A stretch of DNA of 64,000 nucleotides. It comes from Leguminivora glycinivorella. Its lineage: Eukaryota; Arthropoda; Insecta; Lepidoptera; Tortricidae. Positions within the stretch are counted from its first letter, which is position 1. Every line of letters begins with the position of its first letter. Shown piece by piece: positions 1 through 10,559 of this stretch. Location: positions 21,320,846 through 21,384,845 of the forward strand of contig NC_062981.1 in NCBI RefSeq assembly GCF_023078275.1, in the 5' to 3' direction. The notes under the pieces are model-generated. The model was not told the DNA's origin. It saw nothing but the letters and a program-made list of their open reading frames with translations, and did not search any database. Made by a program: the position numbers and the translations under genes.

Positions 1-63
1 AACTAATGTAATGTAGCAGTCATAAGTATTTATAGAAAATACAAAAGATTATCTGGATTATAA

Positions 64-533
64 TAGAGGAGGTAGGGCATAGCGAATGATATTCCGCTTT
101 GTGCGGTAGGGCACAGCACAGCGGATATCGTCTCGCTCGAATCTAGAGCAGAGCCCAACTGGGGTAGTACCTCCGCCTTACAGAAGACCGCAGCCAAATA
201 GCACTAGACCCTACTCAGAGTGTTGTGTTCCTGTCGGTGAGTAAGGCTGCCAGAGCTCAACGAGGGTGCGATGCGCTGATGACGGGAGGACTTACGGAAC
301 TAACTTGTTCCGTCTATTGTCCTTTGAGTCGTCGGCAACCCGAACCCTCCTTAGACCTGTACACTCCTTTTTGCTGTGTACTTAACACAGCAAAAGGGAA
401 TGTACAAGTTTCTTATGGGGTGGCAACGCGCATGTGACACTATTTGTGTTGCATGCGGCCATAGGTTACGGTGACCGCTTTACATCAGGCGGGCCGCATG
501 CTTGTTTGCCACCGACGTAGTATAAAAAAAAAT
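64..533 (+). repeat. Interspersed repeat, family F1 (copy 1)
   Basis: A second copy lies inverted at 7555-7945. Shared landmarks are 'CCGCCTTACAGAAGACCGC', 'GCCAGAGCTCAACGAGGGT' and a 3' end 'TTTGCCACCGACGTAGTATA' followed by an A run. The A-rich 3' end suggests a retroposon, plus-sense. No intact reading frame is visible. The 5' boundary is uncertain. Confidence 0.7.
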
Positions 534-567
534 CGGAAAATTCTTCGTTAGGCTATAAGTGCGGAAG

Positions 568-1092
568 AGGTGGGAAAAAGTGTGACATTGCAGTGACAGG
601 TTGCCAGCCTCTCGTCATCGTCATCATTCCCTTGCCCTTTTCCCATTATTTGGGGTCGGCGCAACAGATCTTCTTCCTCCATTCCTCTCTATCAGCCGTC
701 ATTTCCATACTAATACCTTTCACTCTCATATCATTGTTCACACATTCCATCCATCTTTTTTTAGGCCTTCCACTACCATTGTATCCATCCACCCTTCATA
801 TATACCACTCATTTTATAACATTGCTTTCATCCCTCCGCATTACATGCCCATACCATGCTAATCTACTTCCTCTCAACTTCTCTGTCACTGGCGCTACTC
901 TCAGGCTTCCTCTTATATACTCATTCCGAATCCTATCCAGTCTTGTCACACCACACATCCATCGCAACATTCTCATTTCATTCGCATGCAGTCTTCTCTC
1001 ATCATCATCATCCGTCTACGCCAAAATTTAACCCTTATCCTAGTCGACTTCTACGACACCCACGGGGTGCTGAAATTCTCAACCCGTTAACT
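568..1092 (+). repeat. Interspersed repeat family C, split by a LINE fragment
   Basis: Left part 568-616 contains 'GCAGTGACAGGTTGCCAGCC'; right part from about 1016 continues with 'ACGCCAAAATTTAACCC' and 'CTACGACACCCACGGGG'. In the uninterrupted copy at 24262-24500 these halves are contiguous, so 617-1015 is an insertion. Confidence 0.7.
617..1015 (-). pseudogene. LINE reverse transcriptase C-terminal fragment
   Basis: The minus strand translates in pieces to the C-terminal region of a non-LTR retrotransposon polyprotein. Readable segments are 'MRMLRWMCGVTRLDRIRN', 'RLAWYGHVMRR' and, after a frame disruption, 'KRWMECVNNDMRVKG' followed by 'TADREEWRKK' and a stop. This order is typical of the tail of insect LINE ORF2. 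The 3' end (left side, plus strand) carries a short TCA/TCG-rich tail. It is 5'-truncated and has internal stops, so it is non-functional. It sits inside a family C repeat. Confidence 0.8.
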
Positions 1093-1108
1093 TATCGGTT
1101 TGATCACT

Positions 1109-1404
1109 CATCATCCTCCTTGCGTTATCCCGGCATTTGCCACGGCTCATGGCAGCCTGGGGTCCGCTTTGACCACTAATCACAAGATTTGGCGTAGACC
1201 TTCCAACCCGAAGGGTAACTAGGCCTTATTGGAATTAGTCCGGTTTCCTCACGATGTTTTCCTTCACCGAACAGCGACTGGAAAATATCAAATGACATTT
1301 CGCACATAAGTTCCGAAAAACTCATTGGTACGAGCCGGGGTTCGAACCCGCGACCTCCGGATCGAAAGTCGCAGGCTCTTACCGCTAGACCACCAGCGCG
1401 TGTA
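1109..1404 (-). mobile_element. tRNA-derived SINE (family S1), complete, with 15-bp TSD
   Basis: On the minus strand the tRNA-like head (box A like 'TGGTCTAGCGG', box B 'GGTTCGAACCC') leads into a body ending 'GATAACGCAAGGAGGATGA'. Perfect 15-bp direct repeats 'ATCGGTTTGATCACT' flank it at 1094-1108 and 1405-1419, a target duplication expected from LINE-mediated insertion. Other copies are at 9123, 23880, 25215, 31543, 47222 and 48190. Confidence 0.9.
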
Positions 1405-1419
1405 ATCGGTTTGATCACT

Positions 1420-1939
1420 AACCCCCCTATATTTATAGTTATGTATTTTGGTGCTGGACCCAAAAAACAAAGACCTATAAAAGGTATTATGAAAAAACAC
1501 AGCCTTGTTTTACATTCTGTCACGTCGACTGCATAAAAGGTGCTATTATGACTCGTCATAAAATGAAAGATGTGTTAAAAGGCTCCGCACACTTACGACT
1601 GTATGTCTACGGGGAATGTGTGAAAGAACCCTATTGTTTTAGTTATTGTGGCTAAATTGAAGTTTTATTTTCATAGTTTACTATAACTTGGTCCTGAGAA
1701 ATCTAATACCTCGAAGTGGTGGGTGTGGTGACGTAATTCTTATTGGAATCGAAAAATCTGGGTATCTACACACCTAGATTGCATAAGTACTCGTAGGTAA
1801 TGCAGGTAAATACCCCTTTTTAGGTGTACGTTGATCTGCGTGGCTGATTTACTAAATGCAAATAGTGATCGACTTTATATTTTACCCGTAGTATATGAAA
1901 TATAAAACAAAACCCGAAACAACTAAAAATTGTAGGTTT
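1420..1939. other. No recognisable feature
   Basis: AT-rich sequence with no supported gene, repeat match or inverted repeat. The reading frame on the minus strand up to 1559 is mostly the SINE in reverse. Confidence 0.5.
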
Positions 1940-2083
1940 CGGTAAAGGTTGTCTGGTAGAGATCGCTCTTTAGCGATAAGACCGCCTGTTGTCTGCCTCT
2001 ATTTATAATCATTTGTTTTGTCTCCATTGTATCTTTTGCTGAGGTGTGCCAATAAAGAGTATTCTATCTATCTATCTATCTAA
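1940..2083 (+). repeat. Retroposon 3' tail ending in (CTAT)n
   Basis: The stretch 'GGTTGTCTGGTAGAGATCGC' to 'GTGCCAATAAAGAGTATT' followed by (CTAT)n at about 2067-2083 has the form of a non-LTR element 3' end: a polyadenylation-like AATAAA then a simple-sequence tail. The 5' boundary is not defined. Confidence 0.6.
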
Positions 2084-2085
2084 TT

Positions 2086-2492
2086 GTATTATTTGGTAAG
2101 TATTATAATTGTAATAATTGTACCTTTTAAGCTAACTTAGACATTTCATTTAGCTCAATACAGCAGGTTGTAAACAGGAATTACTGACAAAACACTTATT
2201 ATTATTTTCATTAAAAGTTCACGCAGCAACACCGTTATATCTTAATCAGAACTATAAAATCTAAAACAGTTGCAAATGTTGCTTATTCCTCAGTATCGGA
2301 GCTTGAACGAAACATTAACCCGACAAAACAGATTTAGACCGGTCTTTGTGACTTCACTTAGCAGAAGGCTATTTTAGATCCGCCGCTACTTTGATATGGC
2401 GGTTACGAGAAGACTAGGGCCGGCAAGCTAAAGACAATAAATTTTAAGGGCGTTTTGTTTTCGTCGGTACCGTCAAAAAAGTGTCATAAAGT
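2086..2492. other. No recognisable feature
   Basis: No gene or repeat recognised. Confidence 0.4.
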
Positions 2493-2680
2493 TTGGCTGA
2501 TTCTATCAAATATCTTTTAACAAGTCTGACCTACCTTGCTGTTCGAACAAATTCGACTTGTATATTATATTGTGATTTATTCCGTTTACTAAAATACTTT
2601 TGTTTCAAACGGATAAACCCGCAACAAGTAGAACTTGTTAAATTCACATCACAGTGCAAATTTCTTTCAATCATTTTCTG
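2493..2680 (+). repeat. Diverged copy of the 249-bp TA-flanked MITE
   Basis: Shares 'AACGGATAAACC', 'GCAACAAGT', 'GAACTTGTTAAATTCACA' and 'TGCAAATTTCT' with the three better-preserved copies at 32380, 34595 and 49838. Both ends are eroded. Confidence 0.6.
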
Positions 2681-2689
2681 GGTGGCTTT

Positions 2690-3255
2690 TCTTGCAATCT
2701 GCGAACGAAGCGATATACCTAATTCACATACGAGTGTATAGTTTTGTAGCTATAACATTAATTTGGTTCTAGTTATAACACTAATAACTTTCTCTTTTCT
2801 GTGCCCTCTTCTAGTTTTTGAGGTCACTAAATCTGATACAAGTCTCTCCACAATTTTATCAAAATTACCAAATATCCTGATAATTCTCAGGAAATTATAA
2901 TCTACTTGCCAACCCTAGATTGGTATGTTAAAAAGCTGTAAATGTTTATTTCTTGCTCAAGCTAAAGCTATCTCAAGTGTTTAAAAATTAACATCGAAAC
3001 GAGCACGAAGTGCAAGCGAAATGTCTTTATTTTAGCTTGAGCAAAATGCTTACGTACGTAGGTTACGTATCTTTATTTGCTAGATGCACGACTGGTGCTA
3101 TTAGTAATTTCTAAGGCTTTTCAAGGTATACTACATAATAGGGGCTCCATCGTCAATAGACCCTTTTTGCACTATTGACTCATGTTGTTATTTTTTTATG
3201 AGAAAAGTAAGTGTAGCTATTTTATTTTTTTTTATAAAAAAAGTATCGCGTAAGT
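2690..3255. other. Mostly featureless; weak inverted repeat 2952-3045
   Basis: 'TTGCTCAAGCTAAAGC' near 2953 is mirrored by 'TTTAGCTTGAGCAAA' near 3034, giving a possible small hairpin MITE. Nothing else is recognised. Confidence 0.4.
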
Positions 3256-3260
3256 ACCAC

Positions 3261-3486
3261 ATAACCACAAAATTAAAATTTTGAAAAAAACCCCGACCGC
3301 TACATAGTGGACCGATTTTCATGAAACATAGCTAAGAACACTCCCGACTAACTCAGCTTTCAAACAAAATAAAAACTAAATCTAAATCGGTTCATCCGTT
3401 CGGGAGCTACGATGCCACAGACAAACACAGACAGACAGACACGTCAAAGTTATAACACACCGTCGTTTTTGCGTCGGGGGTTAAAG
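3261..3486 (-). mobile_element. (GTCY)n-type MITE, family B2
   Basis: The minus strand runs 'TTAACCCCCGACGCAAAAAC', then a GTCT/GTGT-rich tract, 'GAACGGATGAACCGATTTAG', and ends 'AATTTTGTGGTTA'. Other copies are at 23493, 36251 and 49423. It matches the known lepidopteran class of MITEs with hitchhiking GTCY microsatellites. Confidence 0.75.
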
Positions 3487-3489
3487 ATA

Positions 3490-4307
3490 AAAAAAAATAC
3501 TTCCATTTCTATTCTTTTTTTGCCAAGCTGTACGTGAATTTGTGGCAATCAATGCCACTTTTTAGCGCACGTTATCGAGACTAGGTAATATAGAATACAC
3601 CTTGAGATGATACTTTGTTTTTTGACCACTCATCTTTGTCATATTCATAATAGTAGGATAGTAGGTAGTCTATTGTTGCTACAGACAAATCGCTCTATGC
3701 AAAACATTCAGTTCCATATAACTACGAAATAAAGACGTTCATACAAACTGCTTCACAAATATCTCCACAACTTTAATCTTTACTCCTTCGACTTAAAATT
3801 GGATAGTGTATACATGTCTTTGGGGGTTGAGGAACTTAATGACCGCTATTCGGGCGTCGGTCCAACACCTATTTGTTTTGTAGCTGCGTTCTACTTAGTG
3901 CTTGAATTAAAGACATGAATATGTAATTTCGAGCGTGGATAAGTTTTAAGCAGCTCTTTGAATGTATGAAGGAGTAAAGTGTCCTCGTTTTGTGGATAAA
4001 AGTGTCTGGAGAATTGGAGATTCTTACCAAGTGTCTTAAACTGAAACTTACTTAGGTAAACAATGAAAATATTATGCGAGAAGTACGTTATGTTCAATAT
4101 AATGATAGTGGTACAAAATTTGGTATAAAGGTATTGTAGGTATGGTATGAGAAACGGTATATCGGTGAAAGGCATACTTGTATTTAAAACAAATGCTGTA
4201 AAAGGTTTGATTCTGCATATGGAACCCCTTACAGTACCTATGTTTCTTGTGAGCCCTAAATCCCTTACAAACCTTCAAAATATGTAGTTGAATTAATAAT
4301 AGTGAGG
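3490..4307. other. No recognisable feature
   Basis: AT-rich. The minus-strand frame at 3891-4175 shows no family resemblance and is probably chance. Confidence 0.4.
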
Positions 4308-4838
4308 CTGAGACTTAAGACGATACGGTAGGGGTCAATTCTCCATACAAACGCTCTCGACTATTTCCTCCCTGGTTTTTGAAGATAGAGCAATGATTTT
4401 TTCAACACAGATTGTTATTATTTTTATATGTGTCGGACCGTTTTGATTTTTTTGATATTCTGCTTTTTAAAGACTCTAGAGTCAATCAAAAATTTCCAAA
4501 AACGGCCTTTTTCATTGTGGCGCAAAAAAAGGTGTGATACTCAAGATTGGTAACAATTAACCAAAAAAGCTAAACGGTCCGACATAGATTATTTCATTGT
4601 TATTCAGATTCTTAAATTTCGTTCTGATTGATTAAGTTTTGAAGGAGGAAAGAGTCGAGAGCGGAAACTCGATTTTAAAGATTTTTTTGAAATATCTTTT
4701 GACTGAGTTGTTCTTAATGGACAATTTTTTTTCGATAAATCTAATAATAACAGTTGTATATTCAACTAAAATTCCTAAGTTGAAAGGGGGGCTCCTTTCC
4801 ATTTTAGCATTTTCGCTACCGTATCCTCTTAATAGTTG
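4308..4838. mobile_element. Inverted-repeat element (MITE-like), with nested TIR-like core
   Basis: The outer ends mirror each other: 'GACGATACGGTAG' at the left and 'CTACCGTATCCTCTTAA' at the right. Inside, 'GTCGGACCGTTT' near 4432 is mirrored by 'AAACGGTCCGAC' near 4573. The whole has the look of a non-autonomous palindromic element. No target duplication was resolved. Confidence 0.55.
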
Positions 4839-4859
4839 CATTGTCTTGTCACGATTTGT

Positions 4860-5750
4860 CAAGTCTCGGATACAAATCTAACATCTCATCGAGCCTGGTA
4901 AGAAAGCAAGGTATTGCATTAATTTGTTAATGAAGGCAAATCTAATAATAATCACAAAAAGCGACAAAATTAATTTATATTTTTTTTTGTTCTCTTTTTT
5001 GTCTTTTTCTCTCTTTGTTTTTGTTATCTAAGTTTCGTGACGCATTGGTTGTACTGTAAGGTCATGTAAACATGTTTTTTAATAAATAAATAAAATACAA
5101 AGTTAAATGCAGATACTTTGCTTATATGTATTCGTACGAGTACATCCTTGAAATAAAGACAATTCTCACCGCTAAGTGGTTCCCTTGCTACCCATACGAG
5201 GAGATATCAACATTATCAACACAATAAAAGCACTAGAAACTGTCCAGTCTCGGTCTGGGTTGCTATTCTGTACAAAATGTTACTGAGTTACGCGAGTCAA
5301 ACCCCGAGAATCGACCGCGATAGTCTGAATATCTCTGCTTGTAATTAATAACTTTAATCTTACCTATAAATTATTATGCAACAGTGAGAAGCTAATAAAG
5401 TAATTACATTTTCGCAGTAGACCCTCTATTAGTGATATACATAACGCCGATCAAAATGGCCGACATACAAAAACTATTCAGTATTATTTTAGTATATTTT
5501 TTCGTCAGCCTCAATCGATCATGTTTTTTATGGAGATTGAATTCTTGTATGGAAACACCTAGATTCATGCAAAACAAATCTATTATGGCAATCGCTACGG
5601 CATCCTGACATCACATTAGTATACGCAGTACTTTGTTATTTAGTCATATCTAAGAAGTTAATAGATGTAATGTAAATTGAAATAGATATCATACACGAAA
5701 GAAAAAACGGCAAGGCCCACTGGTATGTAGTAATGTAATAAATGTAGTTT
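4860..5750. other. No recognisable feature
   Basis: AT-rich spacer. A short (AATA)n run near 5080-5096 could be the tail of an eroded retroposon. Confidence 0.4.
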
Positions 5751-5752
5751 AT

Positions 5753-5932
5753 CCATACTAATATTATAAATGGGAAAGTGTGTGTGTCTGTTTGTTTGTC
5801 CGTCTTTCACGGCAAAACGGAGCGACGAATTGAAGTGATTTTTTTAAGTGGAGATAGTTGAAGGGATGGAGAGTGACATAGGCTACTTTTTGTCTCTTTC
5901 TAACGCGAGCGAAGCCGCGGGCAAAAGCTAAT
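5753..5932 (-). repeat. Interspersed repeat family D
   Basis: The minus strand reads 'GCCCGCGGCTTCGCTCGCG', 'AGAAAGAGACAAAAAGTAGC', 'CGTCGCTCCGTTTTGCCGTG', and ends 'CCCATTTATAATATTAGTAT'. Seven further copies or pieces occur (19768, 22705, 34402, 35035, 46420, 55993, 56835), making it the most abundant family here with S1. The constant 'ATAATATTAGTATGGA' end suggests a defined 3' terminus. Confidence 0.8.
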
Positions 5933-5947
5933 TTTATCATAATTTTA

Positions 5948-6007
5948 GTACTCACAACACAAGCCTTCTTGAGCTTACCGTGAGGCTTACTAAATCTGTG
6001 TAAGGAT
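5948..6007 (+). repeat. SINE S2 tail fragment
   Basis: 'CACAACACAAGCCTTCTTGA' and 'CTGTGTAAGGA' match the 3' half of the S2 SINE seen complete at 58763-59015. Confidence 0.7.
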
Positions 6008-6422
6008 TTTTATATCGTAGTCAATATTACATTTACCGACTGGCAATCTTAGATTTTTTAACACTTAACTAATATAGTTTTTGGTCATCTTTAGGTACCT
6101 ACGAAGCATTGGGAACACCCAGTTTATCTAGGACACTATTAACATAACACAGGCGTCCTAGATACGCTAAGGAACCTATTAGTATTTACATTTAAACCGA
6201 ACCTAATTCGGAGTATTGTTTCTTACAACTTTGGTTAAACGAGACATGTTTCAAGTTTTGCGAACGGAATACAGATATTTAGCTCAAAAGAAGCTTTAGA
6301 ACGCAGAATAGAAAGTCTAGGAAATCGGACTTGGGACTTCATTGATCTATTGAGGATGATCTTACTATTTCACCGAAACGGTAATGTTTGAACTGTGAAA
6401 TTGATTGATTGATTCATTGTTA
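6008..6422. other. No recognisable feature
   Basis: No gene or repeat recognised. Confidence 0.4.
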
Positions 6423-6655
6423 GAGCGTTTCTTTTTTTGAGATATAATGAAATGTGATATTTTTGAAAAAAAAAATGTTATTTCTACTCAGAATCACTAG
6501 CTTTTTCAATCCTTGTAGTTAAAAAAATTGTCCCATACGATTTTTTTCTTATTTTGTTACCATTCTTCTTCATTCCTGATTCTGAGTAGGTACAATTGAC
6601 CTAAAATTCCCTAAAAAAACCGAAATAAAAAAAATGGCAAAAAAAAAGAAATGCT
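6423..6655. mobile_element. Long-hairpin MITE, family H1
   Basis: Ends 'GAGCGTTTCTTTTTT' and 'AAAAAGAAATGCTC' mirror each other, and 'CTCAGAATCACTAG' is mirrored by 'CCTGATTCTGAGTA'. A second copy is at 35661-35911. Centre: 'GTCCCATACGA' next to a 'GTTACCATT' motif. Confidence 0.65.
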
Positions 6656-7423
6656 CGTTAGCTGCCTAACCTTGTACAAACAAAGTGACATGTGTGAACG
6701 GGACGTCGCTCAGTAAATTCATTCTGCTGTACCTTTCACAGATACCATTCGGGTAGCCGAATCAAAATTTCTTACAGTCAAAGTAAAAAACGTCTCGACT
6801 TCGCTTCGCGCGGCACCTACATAAAAACAGTCGCCATCTGGGGGCGTAGTATGGCATTTCTGCGACTCGAAACGCCACCAAAACGCCGCAGAAATGTAGC
6901 CTGGCTCTGTCGCGCCAATACGCAGAAGCGATAGAGATATATAGCTACGATAGAGATATTATTTCTGTGCATTCGTGATTCGGCTATGCAGTATGCACAC
7001 TGATTTATCGGAGCGGTTAAGTGCTCACAAATATCTGAATACGCCTCTATTGTCAAGACGATATTTTTACGAAAACGGCAACTTTGCGGTGTTCCTAAAG
7101 TTAACTTTCTACACGGAAAACACAAAAATATAATCTAACATACTATTTAACCACATATCTTTTCACATAGTTACAATGTCTAAAACCTCAGAAACGCACA
7201 AGCATTTTAATTAAGCGAATAGAATCCAGGCCAAATTAGCTTCAAACGCTTTCCCCGAGTTTCCCCGGGAAGACGGAAGGTGGCGCTAATCGCGCGGCGC
7301 GGGATCAAAGCGCGCGACGCACCAATTACCGCGCGTGCGCAGCCGTGTGCGCCGGCGCAGAATACAAGCGTCAGCGATTGGCGAATTCTCTTCTATATTT
7401 CACATATTCAACGGTTCCTTACA
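6656..7423. other. No gene recognised; locally GC-rich 6790-7110 and 7255-7385
   Basis: Two GC-richer patches stand out in the AT-rich background. The minus-strand frame 6817-7125 matches no family I know. 'GATAGAGATATATAGC' followed by 'TACGATAGAGATATTA' is a short internal repetition near 6930. Confidence 0.4.
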
Positions 7424-7520
7424 TTTTTTAATCTGATCGGAGGCAAAAAAGCAGACAGGTCGCCTGATAGTAAAGCGATTGCTGCCGCCCATTTATATAT
7501 ATCCGAAACACCAGAATGGT
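7424..7520 (-). repeat. LINE 3'-end fragment
   Basis: The minus strand contains 'GGGCGGCAGCAATCGC', 'TATCAGGCGACCTGTCTGC' and 'TTTTTTGCCTCCGATCAG', the same style of 3' end as the LINE tails at 19975-20120 and 41367-41602. Confidence 0.6.
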
Positions 7521-7554
7521 TTGAGTTTGCACGACTATACGGTCACGGACTTTA

Positions 7555-7945
7555 ATTGTTTTTTTTTTTTAATACTACGTCGGTGGCAAACAAGCATACG
7601 TTCCGCCTGATGGAAAACGGCCACCGTAACCCATGGACGCCTGCAACTCAAGGAGTGTCACATGCGTGTTGCCAACCCATTAGAAACTTGTACAAGTAAA
7701 GTTCCAAGGAGGGTTCGGGTTCCGACGACTCAAAGTACAATAGACGGAACAAATGAGTTCCGTAGATCCTTCCGTCAACAGCACACCGCACCCTCGTTGA
7801 GCTCTGGCAGCCTTACTCATCCGCAGGAACAACACTAAACAAATACAGACAAATACAAATAATTACTATGAGTAGGGTCTATCGCTATTTGGCTGCGGTC
7901 TTCTGTAAGGCGGAGACGTACTTCCCCAGTTGGGTTGTTGATCCA
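7555..7945 (-). repeat. Interspersed repeat, family F1 (copy 2)
   Basis: Reverse-complement counterpart of 64-533, beginning at the plus-strand T run and 'TACTACGTCGGTGGCAAAC', ending near 'CAGTTGGGTTG'. It is bracketed by small inverted repeats: 'GGTCACGGACTTTAATTG' near 7540 and 'TTTAAAGTCCGTGAC' near 8045. Confidence 0.7.
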
Positions 7946-8045
7946 CTTCTAGCTCATTTTATACTGGATATTTCATAGTTAATCATAGTTAAGCTATGAC
8001 GCTCAAGTATACAATGAGCTATAAGTAGAAGTCAATCAACAAATT
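7936..8045. mobile_element. Small palindromic MITE
   Basis: 'TAGCTCATTTTATACT' near 7953 is mirrored by 'AGTATACAATGAGCTA' near 8007, with further pairing of 'GTTGATCCACTTCT' and 'AGAAGTCAATCAAC' at the ends. Confidence 0.6.
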
Positions 8046-8072
8046 TAAAGTCCGTGACTGTACGACGGGAGG

Positions 8073-8190
8073 GGCCCGTTTCACGAAAGGTACACGCCTT
8101 GCATTACAAGTGCGCGAACTGTCAAATCATATGGGTTGTCATGGAAACACACTTGTAATACAAGGCTTTGTACCTTTCGAGAAATGGACG
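8073..8190. mobile_element. Small palindromic MITE
   Basis: 'AAAGGTACACGCCTTGCATT' at the left is mirrored by 'AATACAAGGCTTTGTACCTT' at the right, with 'CACTTGTAAT'-type pairing inside. Not an ORF. Confidence 0.65.
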
Positions 8191-8618
8191 CTCATTTCTT
8201 GAAGGTCGTATCGGTCCAGAAATTCTGCAGGCGATAGTTATTCCACAATTTAGCTGTGCGAGGGAGGAAGTTTCTGGAGAAACGCACAGTTGAAGGTATA
8301 ACGTATGCGAAAACGAAAATGCATCTACAAAACGGAACCTAATTAAGATAACATGTATGCAGCGTTGCCAGCTGTCGCATTGAAAGCAGTCAAATTTCCT
8401 CTCAAACCAAACTTTTCCGGATGTTAACTTAGTTTAATACAAACAAGATCAAACTCTTTGTGGCATAAGCGCGAGCGATTTTAAACGCTCATCGGTTATA
8501 GAATGAATATTACGAGTGATTATTATTGAGAAATTAAGTGACTATTAATCACATTGAGAATATAAAAAAAAAGTGGCACTTACACTATTAAAGAAGTTGG
8601 TATTTGGGAGTATTCCTC
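8191..8618. other. No recognisable feature
   Basis: 8205-8310 has moderate GC and may be a decayed retroposon, but no frame or family could be fixed. Confidence 0.35.
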
Positions 8619-8621
8619 TTA

Positions 8622-8770
8622 CGCCTGGCTTGCGTGGGCGACGGTCGCGCGATGGTCGCGCGACGGCGATGCGACGCATACGAAATCAAACCTTATCGAT
8701 ATGAAAGTAGACGATGCGATGAGACGCGACGGCGACGGTCGCGCGACCGTCGCCCACGCAAGACACGGCG
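8622..8770. mobile_element. GC-rich TIR MITE with TTA target duplication (copy 1)
   Basis: 149 bp, flanked by TTA at 8619-8621 and 8771-8773. The arms contain 'TTGCGTGGGCGACGGTCGCG' and its complement 'CGCGACCGTCGCCCACGCAA'. Compared with the 139-bp copy at 28462-28600 it has an 11-bp tandem duplication in the left arm. The 3-bp TWA duplication suggests PIF/Harbinger mobilisation, which is an inference because no transposase is present. Confidence 0.85.
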
Positions 8771-8773
8771 TTA

Positions 8774-9109
8774 CGTCAAAAATTAGTTGTTTTTCATCAA
8801 TGATGACGAGATAAATGATTCTTATTTATGAAAAAATAAAAATACCGAGATCAAATGCAACAACATGATTCTAATAGACTAAAAGTCAAGTTTGTTTTAA
8901 AGTAAAAGTCGTTTCAAGTTATTAGTTATGTTTTAAGTAATTGCAAAATGGCAACGTATTTTTGTTGCCAAATTGATATTCTGTTGCTGACTTTAAAAAA
9001 AAATCCTAGTCGCTATAATACTTCTCTATTTGCAACTTCATATCGTTGAAAACCCGTAAACTCTAATATTCACAAATTTCACAATCAACATTTAGATTTT
9101 GTTTTAATA
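8774..9109. other. No recognisable feature
   Basis: AT-rich, nothing recognised. Confidence 0.4.
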
Positions 9110-9122
9110 TTTTATTAATTTG

Positions 9123-9459
9123 ATTGCGGAAGGGCTGGTGGCCTAGCGGTAAGAGCGTGCGACTTTCGATCCGGAGATCGCGGGTTCGAACCCCGGTTCG
9201 GTACCAATGAGTTTTTCGGAACTGTGCGAAATGTCATTTGATATTTATACCAGTCGCTTTTCGGTGAAGGAAAGGAAGAAAACATCGTGAGGAAACCGAA
9301 CTAATTCCAATAAGGCCTAGTTACCCTTCGGGTTGGAAGGTCAGATGGCGGCCGCTTTCGTAAAACTAGTGCCTACGCCAAATCTTGGGATTAGTTGTCA
9401 AAGCGGACTCCAGGCTCCCATGAGCCGTGGCAAATGCCGGGATAACGCAAGGAGGATGA
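9123..9459 (+). mobile_element. tRNA-derived SINE (family S1), complete, 13-bp TSD
   Basis: Head with box A 'TGGCCTAGCGG' and box B 'GGTTCGAACCC' near 9183-9193, body through 'CATCGTGAGGAAACCG' to 'GATAACGCAAGGAGGATG'. Flanked by 'TTTTATTAATTTG' at 9110-9122 and 9460-9472. This is the best plus-strand reference copy for the family in the window. Confidence 0.9.
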
Positions 9460-9472
9460 TTTTATTAATTTG

Positions 9473-9821
9473 TTTTTAAACTTGGACCATACCAATGAAT
9501 TAGTTAGTGTCGAAACCGTGCATTGTGCAACGCTAACAGGCCAGCAATACAATAGCTACACTCAAATCAAACCTTATTGCAAAGAGTTAAGGACCAAGAA
9601 TTAGAAGTTTTAATATTCGTAAACAGAACCGATAGTTAAAGTATCACGTTCGTAGTTTTCGTAATTAAGCCTTCATAGCTACTGTTATTATGGTTGATGA
9701 GGCGTTATGTATCCGGTATTATACCATATTTGGCTATGTACAGTTTGAATTAGGTCACTGTAGATAGAACCTTTGCACAGTAACCGTCAATGTGACTTCG
9801 TATGGCAAATAGAACATGGTT
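9473..9821. other. No recognisable feature
   Basis: Nothing recognised. Confidence 0.4.
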
Positions 9822-10018
9822 TAAATGAGAGAGGGTTCTAGAATGGCCTGGAACTCAAATATTAATATTTGACACATATCAAGCTAGGGGCCAAATTGTC
9901 AAAAATGAGGTTCAAAAGTTTTAAGCCTGTGTCGAGAGATGGCAGTCTATGCACTGTGATTACACATTTTACTTCGACAGTAACTGTCTATATCTAATAC
10001 TCGATCCTCTTTGATGAT
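9822..10018 (+). repeat. Interspersed repeat, also at 27400-27580
   Basis: Shares 'GGGCCAAATTGTCAAAA', 'GTCGAGAGATGGCAGTCT', 'GCACTGTGATTACAC' and 'CTCGATCCTCTTTG' in the same order with 27400-27580. Class unknown. Confidence 0.7.
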
Positions 10019-10559
10019 ACCTAATAACTAACATACTCGGGTCTCAGTCGCGTATCACTACATTAAATAAAAATGTTCATTCCATATTCGTACGAACTTT
10101 CGTGAAACGACCAACTCGTGTCGATTTATGATAGTGTTTTTTTTTAATGCGCCTTTGACGCTCCGATATCCAATTTCTAACGCTTCGTTTTTAGGTACCT
10201 ATTTTTCCCTCGCAGTTTGTCCAACTGTTGTTACCTAAGCCCCTTTCAAATGCATAAAAGTCAGGAAATACCGTTAATGAGTCCTGTCAAATGCTCGATT
10301 TGTATGGCTTTACAAATGTACTTTCCTGTAAACAAAGAAAGGTTGCTGAAAGGAATAGTTTGTCATTTCATTTCACAGTAGCAATGGCAAGCTTTTTATT
10401 TTTGTTACTAGAAAATGTTGTATCTTTGTACTATTCCATTATTAGCAGTAGATTGGTAGGTTTGATGACTGATTTTTGCCGTGAATATTATACAAAAGAT
10501 TGATGACATTGACACGCAAATTTTATGCATTCGACTCCAGATCCAAATTTCTATTTTTT
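10019..10559. other. No recognisable feature
   Basis: Nothing recognised. The 70-residue frame at 10291-10503 has no family features. Confidence 0.4.

Noticed and set aside
6817..7125. 102-residue minus-strand frame in a GC-richer patch
   Set aside because: No recognisable domain, and internal short repeats suggest decayed repeat sequence.
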